In this document: piece by piece, positions 51,856-58,681 of the stretch
How the letters are laid out: each line of letters starts with the position of its first letter
Position numbering within the stretch: the stretch's first letter is position 1
Source: Stenotrophomonas sp. BIO128-Bstrain
GTDB taxonomy: Bacteria; Pseudomonadota; Gammaproteobacteria; Xanthomonadales; Xanthomonadaceae
Reading direction: 5' to 3'
Length of the DNA stretch: 64,000 bases
NCBI RefSeq assembly: GCF_030128875.1
Contig: NZ_CP124620.1
Coordinates: forward strand, 2,542,001 to 2,606,000
Translations under genes and position numbers: made by a program
Notes under the pieces: model-generated
What the model was told of the DNA's origin: nothing
What the model saw: only the letters and a program-made list of their open reading frames with translations
The model's database searches: none

Positions 51856-52131
51856 CTACACGGCAACCTTTGATTTTGCCTTCCAGGCGCCTGTTTCCAG
51901 ATCCTTCCGCAGCACCCAGTCCTTCGCCGGAATCTTTGCCCCACGGGCGGTCAGGTAGTCCGGCATGAATAGCATGATCTCCCCCCCTTGAATCAGACAG
52001 CTGGTCGAGAGGACCACGCCGTCACTGAGCTCGACCAAGCAGGTGGCTCTCTCGCCCAGTTCAGCCTGCTCGCCTGTCAGGGACGCGGTGGCCCCTGGGT
52101 AGATGTGGCTGTGAGTAAATTCCAACCGCAT
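51856..52131 (-). CDS. Hypothetical beta-rich protein
   Basis: 91 residues, a beta-rich pattern (ERATCLVELSDGVVLSTSCLIQGGEIMLFMPDYL). No family recognised. It lies between the two BLUF-like genes on the same strand and may share their regulation. Confidence 0.45.
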   Translation of the reverse strand: MRLEFTHSHIYPGATASLTGEQAELGERATCLVELSDGVVLSTSCLIQGGEIMLFMPDYLTARGAKIPAKDWVLRKDLETGAWKAKSKVAV

Positions 52132-52224
52132 GGCATGCCCCTGTCGAATGCCTCAAATTCATGACTCCCCTGCTTCCACTGTGCAACGTGAATCGGGCGG
52201 CCTACAGAGGAAATCCGTTACCCA

Positions 52225-52659
52225 TCACTGCGGAACGTCATCGAGACGATTGCCGACCAATGCGGCAAGCCGCTCCATCCCCGTTTCTGGGATGAATTTC
52301 CCTCCGAAGCGTTGGGAGAAATTCACCCAGTTCGACCTCATCAGTGCTTTGAGCTCGGCTTCTGAAATCCGCAGGAAGAGCAATGCATGCGCAGGGAACC
52401 GCAACTGCTGGATGGATCCCCGCGCCAGCTCAACGATTTCGGTATGCAGGGTGAAGGACTGGGTGTAAACGGAGCTCGCAGCCACCGCACTCGCTGTGCC
52501 TTCCAAATATGTTAAAAACCTGCTGCCGTCGAAGCATACAACTGCACGCGAGCCGCACTTGGCATTGAACTCTCGGCCTGCACGCATGACTTCGGGCAAG
52601 CGCTCCTCACCGATCTCTTCCACAGCCGCGCTTACGAACACCACCGCACACTTAGACAT
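52225..52659 (-). CDS. Second BLUF-like protein lacking Tyr and Gln
   Basis: 144 residues, a paralogue of 51321: CAVVFVSAAV, FNAKCGSRAVVCFDGSRFLTYLEGT, ELARGSIQQLRFPAH. Phe8 and Thr50 replace the photocycle Tyr and Gln; N32 is kept. AAGG lies before the ATG. Two independent genes with the same substitutions suggest a real subfamily and not random decay. Confidence 0.65.
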   Translation of the reverse strand: MSKCAVVFVSAAVEEIGEERLPEVMRAGREFNAKCGSRAVVCFDGSRFLTYLEGTASAVAASSVYTQSFTLHTEIVELARGSIQQLRFPAHALLFLRISEAELKALMRSNWVNFSQRFGGKFIPETGMERLAALVGNRLDDVPQ

Positions 52660-52787
52660 TACGGGCTACCTTTCACTCGGCACCAGTGCAAGCCGGCCAA
52701 CGTGGATCAGCTGTGTACAAAACGCAGGCCAGCTTGAATTTCAGTTTTCAGTTGCGCTATTCCTGAACCTTTAAGAGTGCACCATGG

Positions 52788-53183
52788 CTAGCCCCGTCCC
52801 CGACTCAAGTTGGCTGCAAGAGCGATGACCTCGCTAGGGATCACGGCCCCGAGGTGCGCGAGAACCGCGGCTTGGACGACCTCTGTGTTGCAGAGGAAGA
52901 ATATCCCGTCTCGCGGCCCAGCCGACGTCAGAGACCGGTTGACACTGATCACCGAAGCTGGCACATCGCTCACGAACACTTCGTGAAACTTCGACCCCGC
53001 AAAGCGCGCTTCGAGGGCTCTCCGACTTGCTTTCGTGTCCTGCCGTAGCGCCACACCGTATTTTCCAGACAATCCGATGCCACTGGCGGTAAATACGTAA
53101 TGATCTTTAAACGAGGTCAACCACACCAGAATCGGTCCGCCCTCGGCGAGAACGCGTTTGTGAGCAAGCTTGCTACGTATCAT
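52788..53183 (-). CDS. Hypothetical protein with paralogous remnant at 50300
   Basis: 131 residues, alternating strands and helices (PILVWLTSFKDHYVFTASGIGL, EVFVSDVPASVISVNRSL). No family recognised. A degraded copy lies 2.3 kb away, so this group of genes has duplicated locally. Confidence 0.45.
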   Translation of the reverse strand: MIRSKLAHKRVLAEGGPILVWLTSFKDHYVFTASGIGLSGKYGVALRQDTKASRRALEARFAGSKFHEVFVSDVPASVISVNRSLTSAGPRDGIFFLCNTEVVQAAVLAHLGAVIPSEVIALAANLSRGRG

Positions 53184-53622
53184 CGGGCTGCTCGTTGTTG
53201 GCCTGATTGATCGATTCGCCCCTCTTGTGGCTCCGTGGGCGGCGCGAATTGCGAGCTACGAACGATGGACAGGATCAGTATCCGACAGCGGCAGAGGTGA
53301 GGGCAACGCCTGCGCGCCGCCCTTCATTTCGGCCGTCCGGGTAGATGGGCTCACCGCACCACAAACGGCCGATCTGTAAGCGAAACAAACCGAGCGGGCT
53401 GTGTAGGGCTTAAATCCTTTGGCGGCCCGCCAGGCTCAGCCGAAGCGCTCATTGCTCCGCCGATTCATCCCCCCCCGGTGCACGCGAGACAAACGCCATC
53501 CACGTGCGACCTGAAATAGCCGGTGTCGCCCGTCAACGAATAGCGGACTCCGGCCCAAATCGATGTCGCTGTGGGGCTGTGCCAAGCGCGAGTCCTCTGG
53601 CAGGCGTGGCGAAACGAACGTA
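53184..53622. other. Gene-free stretch
   Basis: About 440 bp with no supported gene. It marks the change from the decayed signalling island to the next block of co-directional accessory genes. Confidence 0.4.
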
Positions 53623-53754
53623 TCATTTCGCTCTCCTGCGGCGCAACCATTCCCGGCAGGACAGCGCCTTGAAGAGCGCGATTACAAGTTGGAGCAGCGC
53701 CAGACCAGTTGCGCAGGCCAAGATAACCATAGCAAGAGGCAAAAGTAGCTCCAT
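53623..53754 (-). CDS. 43-residue membrane peptide
   Basis: MELLLPLAMVILACATGLAL, then a hydrophobic helix and a very basic end (WLRRRRAK). AGGA lies 7 nt before the ATG. Single-pass with the basic end inside. It resembles small membrane toxins or regulators in form only. Confidence 0.45.
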   Translation of the reverse strand: MELLLPLAMVILACATGLALLQLVIALFKALSCREWLRRRRAK

Positions 53755-53843
53755 GATGGGATCCTACAGGCCCGCGGGTTGGCAGCAAGTCAAGGCGCCC
53801 GGGCCATTGGCGCTCAGCAATCTCCTGTTCGCTTGGGGTGAGA

Positions 53844-54221
53844 TCACCACAACCGCGTGACAGTGGCGTGAAAGTCGTGTGGCGATCGCAAGTAGCTGGC
53901 GCATAGCGAGCTGCCGTCCGAACGCAGGTTGGCTCCCGTGTGCGCCGCCATGACGGCAGCCCCCAACAGGTGCACCTGGGTGCGCCCGTTGTCCTGCCAC
54001 CCTTTGGGCAGCGATTCAATGGCCGCCAAGGCTTCTTGCCCTGACAGGCATTGGATGCAGGTCAGGTAGGACCATTGAAGGCCCACTTCCTCGCGCAAGC
54101 GCCTGCCGGCGGCCTTCTCGTCCAATCGGCCCTCGGCACTGTCCAGCAGCACGTGGGCGGCCGCAATGGCTTTGCCTTGGGGCGAGAGCCGGCTCTTCTT
54201 CTTGGGGAACAGGCCGCGCAT
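53844..54221 (-). CDS. Hypothetical protein following the H-NS-like gene
   Basis: 125 residues with a basic N-terminus (MRGLFPKKKSRLSPQGKAIAAAHVLL) and a Cys pair (CIQCLSG). It starts 2 bp after the H-NS-like gene ends, so the two form a unit. No family recognised. Confidence 0.55.
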   Translation of the reverse strand: MRGLFPKKKSRLSPQGKAIAAAHVLLDSAEGRLDEKAAGRRLREEVGLQWSYLTCIQCLSGQEALAAIESLPKGWQDNGRTQVHLLGAAVMAAHTGANLRSDGSSLCASYLRSPHDFHATVTRLW

Positions 54222-54223
54222 GA

Positions 54224-54742
54224 TCAGGCCTTCTTGCTGGCCTTCTTGGCGACGGCATTCTTCGCAAGTTTCTTGACGGCCTTCTGGGCGGCCTTCTTCA
54301 CCGGCTTGCCCGTCTTCTTGGCCACCCTGGCGGGAGCTTTCTTCACCGTCCCATCAGCCGACGGGAACTTCGCTCCGGGGTTGGCCTGAGCCCACGCCTT
54401 GCCCTCGGTGGACTTGGCCCACGCGGTGAAGACCTTGGGGGCCAAACCCCGACCGGCCCACGTCTCACCGGTTGGGAGGCGATACTTCGGCGCCACCTTG
54501 CCAAGCTTGCGGCCCTTTCGGGGTCCCGGGGCAGCCTTGGCGGCACGCGCCGGCTTGGCGTCGATCGTTTCCCCGATGAGCTTGGCCACCTGCCGCCGCT
54601 GGGCCGGACTGAGGACCTTCGCATACTTCTGCAGGACCGCCAGGGCTTTGGGCACCTCGCCGTCGCGCTTCTCCACCAGCTTCTTCTGGGCTTCGAGCTG
54701 TTTGATTTCGGCGTTAAGGGATTTCAGGGTAGTCAGGGCCAA
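54224..54742 (-). CDS. H-NS-like nucleoid protein with H1-like tail
   Basis: 172 residues from TTG 54742 (CGGAG upstream); other starts are possible. A coiled-coil oligomerisation part (about 1-55) precedes the H-NS C-terminal DNA-binding motif (PKYRLPTGETWAGRGLAPKVFTAW, about 95-118). A Lys/Ala-rich histone-H1-like tail (about 138-172) ends it. Plasmid H-NS homologues silence horizontally acquired DNA, lowering the plasmid's fitness cost. Confidence 0.75.
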   Translation of the reverse strand: MALTTLKSLNAEIKQLEAQKKLVEKRDGEVPKALAVLQKYAKVLSPAQRRQVAKLIGETIDAKPARAAKAAPGPRKGRKLGKVAPKYRLPTGETWAGRGLAPKVFTAWAKSTEGKAWAQANPGAKFPSADGTVKKAPARVAKKTGKPVKKAAQKAVKKLAKNAVAKKASKKA

Positions 54743-54964
54743 AGGAGCACTCCGGTCGGGAATCCAACGGTTATAGCCCATCGCTCCGGGCATGGCCACC
54801 CGAATGGGCCCCATCTTGACACCCACCAGCCTGGGGCGCGATAACTCCCTTGCCGCGAGGGGAAATGCCCCCGGCGTATTGCCTGCTTAGCTCAAGGCAA
54901 CAGGTCCCGATTCGATCGCACAAGCGACGACGGGATGGTTTTTCCTGTCTTTTGAGATCTAAGC

Positions 54965-55339
54965 ATGCCCAAACTCCAACGGTTGAGAACCGAGGCTTTC
55001 CTCGCCCAGAAGGGCCGGTGCTGCTATTGCAGCGTGCCGATGTGGAACGCCTCTCCCGATGAACTAAAGCCGTTCGGCCTGCGCGCCAAAACGGCCACGC
55101 CGCTCCGTTGCACCGCCGAGCACCTGGTCGCCCAACAAGAAGGCGGCAAGGACGTGGTAGGCAACATCGCTGCCGCCTGCTGGCTCTGCAACACACGCCG
55201 GCACAAACGCAAATCGCCGCCCTCCCCCGAGGCTTACCGCGCGTTCGTGCAGAAACGCTTGGCGAAGGGCAAGTGGCACCCGCCGAGCGTGGCCAAGTTG
55301 CGCCTCAGAACGCGTGGAACGCAACCACCCGACGGATGA
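54965..55339 (+). CDS. HNH endonuclease
   Basis: 124 residues, compact. CCYCSVP (about 19-25), RCTAEHLVAQQEGGKDVVGNIAAACWLCNTRRHK (about 49-82) gives the full HNH pattern with two zinc CxxC pairs. A basic C-terminal tail follows. Isolated on the plus strand; its 3' end overlaps the converging RHH-like gene by 35 bp. Confidence 0.8.
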   Translation: MPKLQRLRTEAFLAQKGRCCYCSVPMWNASPDELKPFGLRAKTATPLRCTAEHLVAQQEGGKDVVGNIAAACWLCNTRRHKRKSPPSPEAYRAFVQKRLAKGKWHPPSVAKLRLRTRGTQPPDG

Positions 55340-55619
55340 GTTCCGCCACGCTCACGTGCTGCCGCTGCGCCTCGCGGCGGACGCGGTCGGCCAGGTCTCG
55401 GGAAGCCCGGATAGGCGGCAGGCGGTCGTCCCTGGGGCCGGCAACGGGAGAGCGCAGCAGCTGGGGGCGCGCCAGGTAGGCGGTGAGCCATTGGCGCACG
55501 GCTTCGCTCTCGCTCACCCCGGCTGCTCTAGCGCGTGCGGCCAATGCCTGGCGCAAGGTTGAAGAAAGGGACACTTTCGGCAGCACGGCCGTCAAGGGAG
55601 GCTTGGACGTCAGCGTCAC
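55305..55619 (-). CDS. Tandem RHH-like regulator
   Basis: 104 residues from GTG that overlaps the previous stop (GTGA). Two RHH-like units: SSTLRQALAARARAAGVSESEAVRQWLTAYL and ASRDLADRVRREAQRQHVSVAELIRRVVAF. Same architecture as the 30621 product. Possibly a regulator of the element. Confidence 0.6.
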   Translation of the reverse strand: MTLTSKPPLTAVLPKVSLSSTLRQALAARARAAGVSESEAVRQWLTAYLARPQLLRSPVAGPRDDRLPPIRASRDLADRVRREAQRQHVSVAELIRRVVAFHAF

Positions 55620-56230
55620 AGCCTCTGCCTCGGTCGGCCCACGGGGGCTGGGCGGAAGAAGCGCTCCAATCGTTTGGTCTCCAGCAACGCTTCCATGAAG
55701 GCACCCATGGCGTGGGTGTAAGCGTCCTCGCTGGCCGCCAACCGCAAGCTCAGCGCAAGCCGTTCCCACTTTCCGTTCGGTGCGCATGCGATGGCGAACA
55801 ACCAGTGGTGCGTCCAGTCATCCTCCAACCGATCGGATGCAACGAAGAGCACCCGGTGATCACGCTGGAACGGCAGGGACGACAGCGCATGGTCAACGGC
55901 GTGGCGGTGGGCAGCCTGTAGCCGTGCCCTCTCCTCGCCGTCGGTGTCCAGTAACGCCGCGAACCCTTTGGGCAGGCGCAACGAGACTCGGTAGCCCGCC
56001 GCACAGGTGTGGTGGTCTTCGCCTTCCCACAACCGCTGTTGCCCATCGAGCTCCTGGCCCATAGCAAAGCGCCGCATGGCGTCCTCGGTCACCGGCCCAC
56101 CGGGCTTCAACTGGGTCAACCACGCACCACCCCAGCGCAACGCAGCCAAGGGCGCGTCCAGCAGTTCTGCGAAGGAAAACCCATCGGCGAACACGTCCTC
56201 CCGGCAGATGCATGTGAGTTGCAGGTTCAT
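55616..56230 (-). CDS. Hypothetical soluble protein
   Basis: 204 residues. A short two-Cys N-terminus (LTCICRED) and mixed alpha/beta body (HRVLFVASDRLEDDWTHHWLFAIACAPNGKWERLAL). No family recognised. Coupled to the tandem RHH gene, which may control it. Confidence 0.5.
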   Translation of the reverse strand: MNLQLTCICREDVFADGFSFAELLDAPLAALRWGGAWLTQLKPGGPVTEDAMRRFAMGQELDGQQRLWEGEDHHTCAAGYRVSLRLPKGFAALLDTDGEERARLQAAHRHAVDHALSSLPFQRDHRVLFVASDRLEDDWTHHWLFAIACAPNGKWERLALSLRLAASEDAYTHAMGAFMEALLETKRLERFFRPAPVGRPRQRL

Positions 56231-56240
56231 GGGATCAGCC

Positions 56241-56837
56241 TCATAGCCGCGGCTTGCTCGTCCGAACGGGCTCCTCAGTGCCAGGGAGGGATACTTTTAA
56301 ATGTGCGGCGGCCCGCTTCGCCTTCCATTCGTCGATGCCATTTCTGATCTCTGGCGACCCAGTGCTTGCCAAGGCATCCGGGTCTGCCCCAGCTTCGAGC
56401 AACACAGTGAGCAATGGAACATGTCTGTAGAGATCAGCCGAGTAGAGAGCCCCCCACCCATCGTGCCGTTGAGAATTCGGATCAGCCCCCGCTGCACACA
56501 GCACGCGGCAGGCCTCGACCCATCCACGCCTCGCAGCCATGAGCAGCGGAGTCTCCTGATCTTCCTTGCGCCGAGCGTTCACGTCGGCGCCTTCTGCGAT
56601 CAAATGCCTCAAGGCATCCAGAGCAGGTTCGCGTTCCCAGCTTTCAAGCAACCTAATGATCGGCGGCGTCCGCAAGTCGTCCCGCCATCGCCGGACCTTG
56701 CCCACAACCCAATTTCGAGGAAGCCAGATAGGGGCCGTTAGGGTGTAGAGGAGGACGTCCTTTCGAGAAAGAAGCCCGCTTCCTTCGAATCCCATACCCA
56801 TCTCCCATGGAATACGTTTGTATTCCTTCTCCCCCAT
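56241..56837 (-). CDS. Ankyrin-repeat protein with N-terminal hydrophobic region
   Basis: 198 residues. DALRHLIAEGADVNARRKEDQETPLLMAARRGWVEACRVLCAAGADPNSQRHDGWGALY.. gives about three ankyrin units (about 70-165). The first 50 residues are aromatic and hydrophobic (LLYTLTAPIWLPRNW) and could touch the membrane. It ends 10 bp before the 55616 gene begins. Confidence 0.75.
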   Translation of the reverse strand: MGEKEYKRIPWEMGMGFEGSGLLSRKDVLLYTLTAPIWLPRNWVVGKVRRWRDDLRTPPIIRLLESWEREPALDALRHLIAEGADVNARRKEDQETPLLMAARRGWVEACRVLCAAGADPNSQRHDGWGALYSADLYRHVPLLTVLLEAGADPDALASTGSPEIRNGIDEWKAKRAAAHLKVSLPGTEEPVRTSKPRL

Positions 56838-56950
56838 GCAAACAGAGAGCGGCGCGGTGTCCAGTGCTTCGGGACGGCTAAACTCAGAATCTGCGGCCTC
56901 TGGCCGACAGATTCAAAAGCCCACGTCCTCCACCGACCTTGAAGGCGCCC

Positions 56951-57418
56951 ATGCCCGTCTCTGATCCCCTCGCGTTCGACCTGCTGCGGGCGTTCGCGCA
57001 GTTGGAGTTTCGCCTCAAGAACGATCCAGGCTTTCTTCGCGCCGGTCCCTACCGAATGGCCCAGGTGAACTGGCCCGCGGTGGATGAAGCGGTGTCACGG
57101 CTGGAAGATTCACTCTTCTTCGATCAGGTGTCGGACAGCACGCACGAGCAAATCCTCACACCTCCACGTGATCGCCCGATGGTCCAAGAGGTGGCGGTGG
57201 TCAACGGCCTCAACCGCGCCGTCTTTCAGCGCCTGCCCCTTCAGCAATCCAATGCCAGTGCATTGGTCGAAGCCGCACGCCGCGTGCGCAACAACCTCTT
57301 CCACGGGGGCAAGGAGGAGCCGCATTTGGGCGATGATGACGAGTGGGCCGCCGCCGCACTGGACGTGGCCGAGTGCCTGCTTCACCTGCTGAACCATGGA
57401 ACGCTCGGATCGGGATAG
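56951..57418 (+). CDS. HEPN-like protein
   Basis: 155 residues, all-helical. RRVRNNLFHGGKEEPH carries the HEPN signature R-x4-H (RNNLFH) near the C-terminal third. GAAGGCG precedes the ATG. It converges on the CHAT-like gene with 64 bp between stops. HEPN proteins are RNases or nucleotide-transferase partners in defence and toxin systems; whether it works with the CHAT protein is not shown by the layout. Confidence 0.6.
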   Translation: MPVSDPLAFDLLRAFAQLEFRLKNDPGFLRAGPYRMAQVNWPAVDEAVSRLEDSLFFDQVSDSTHEQILTPPRDRPMVQEVAVVNGLNRAVFQRLPLQQSNASALVEAARRVRNNLFHGGKEEPHLGDDDEWAAAALDVAECLLHLLNHGTLGSG

Positions 57419-57482
57419 GGCCCGTGAAGGGATATGCCGCCTCCGGGGGACGGACGTAGGCACTGGAGAATCGAGGGGATGA

Positions 57483-58295
57483 CTAGAGCGCGACGGGCGG
57501 GAAACGCTCTTCGTGTTCCGGATACAGGTCGATCATGAAGAACTCCCGGCGAAACCCTTCAAAGATTCCTGGGTCACGGATCATGGCCTCGATTTGCGCC
57601 TGCGTCCAAACAGCGCCATGTTCCGCAGCGTGGGCCCGGAGACGCTCGGCCTGCTGTCCCACGGCCTCGTCCGTAAGGTGGTGTTCCGCGTAGCCTTCGA
57701 CAATCAAGCGGTAGATGGTCTGCGCGCTCAACTGCCAGAACTCGTCGCCAGCTTGCGTTGCCCGAAGGGCACTCATGGCCCGCTCCGAGGACCGGGTCAT
57801 CAGCAGGGCTTGATAGAACGCAGACAGCGCTGTTTCCAGATCTCCTGCCGATAGCTGCCGTTTGGGGGCCAAGAATGCCCAGAACGGCGCCCGATGCTCA
57901 GCACGAACAAAATTGGCGATGGCGCCCCCATGGCATGCGGCCACCACCGTGATGAGGTTCAAGCGCGTGGCCACGTTGAGGTTTACGAACGCCGGCTTCA
58001 TGTCATCCCACGTCAACCAAGACCCGTCAGCGAACTCCAGCCCGCCCTCTCCACCGTGGCACTCGATGTGAAGCAACGGCACGTAGGGCTCCCTGGATGC
58101 TTGCTGAGCAAGCTGGGCCAACAGATCGAGAAAAGCCCCGCTGGAAGGAACACGAACGCTGGCGATGTGAGGAACGTCGCCGATCACCCGCGCCCAGTCT
58201 TGGGCATCCGCGAACAGGCGGGCTGCGGTGTTGAGTTGGCCTTCCGGGAGGGAATCCACGATGAGAATTTGGTTGAATTTGGCTGCCATCTTCAT
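57483..58295 (-). CDS. CHAT/caspase-like protease
   Basis: 270 residues. VPLLHIECHGGEGGLEFADGSWLTWDDM and NLITVVAACHGGA give the caspase-like dyad H80 and C121 with the typical spacing and flanking Gly residues. The last ~100 residues are helical and unlike known CHAT partners. Such proteases act as effectors cleaving a host or partner protein on infection or stress. It is followed downstream by a HEPN gene on the other strand and preceded by a small gene at 58339. Confidence 0.65.
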   Translation of the reverse strand: MKMAAKFNQILIVDSLPEGQLNTAARLFADAQDWARVIGDVPHIASVRVPSSGAFLDLLAQLAQQASREPYVPLLHIECHGGEGGLEFADGSWLTWDDMKPAFVNLNVATRLNLITVVAACHGGAIANFVRAEHRAPFWAFLAPKRQLSAGDLETALSAFYQALLMTRSSERAMSALRATQAGDEFWQLSAQTIYRLIVEGYAEHHLTDEAVGQQAERLRAHAAEHGAVWTQAQIEAMIRDPGIFEGFRREFFMIDLYPEHEERFPPVAL

Positions 58296-58338
58296 CTTTC
58301 AGATCGCCGGAGCAGGAAACAACGGCCGCATGCAGGGT

Positions 58339-58620
58339 CTACATTTTCCGACGAGGCTTCTTTTTTGGATTCGCTGCGGCACCGCCGATCACCTCCAAGA
58401 TGCGCCGGCGCTGTCGTTCGGCAATGATCGGGCGCAGGAGCTTAAGAACGTATGCCCACTCCGTGTCAGACATGTCCGGGTCCCAGAGCTTGGCAATGGC
58501 CCACTCCCGCTCATTGGGGCACTTTAGCCACGGACGTTCCTTCTTTTGCTTACCCATGAGGTCACGCAGTTCGCACCTCACCCACTCGACGCTTTCGCAT
58601 ACGAGATCCGCTTCACTCAT
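58339..58620 (-). CDS. Hypothetical small basic protein
   Basis: 93 residues from ATG 58620 (GGAGAA upstream). It is charged, with a Lys/Arg tail (NPKKKPRRKM) and a Trp-rich middle (REWAIAKLWDPDMSDTEWAYVLKLL). It starts 62 bp after the type III res gene ends and stops 43 bp before the CHAT gene, so it may belong to either unit. Confidence 0.5.
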   Translation of the reverse strand: MSEADLVCESVEWVRCELRDLMGKQKKERPWLKCPNEREWAIAKLWDPDMSDTEWAYVLKLLRPIIAERQRRRILEVIGGAAANPKKKPRRKM

Positions 58621-58681
58621 CCAGCATTCTCCAATGTGAGACAGCATTCCCTAGCCACGGGAGATGTCTAGAGTCAGTCTG

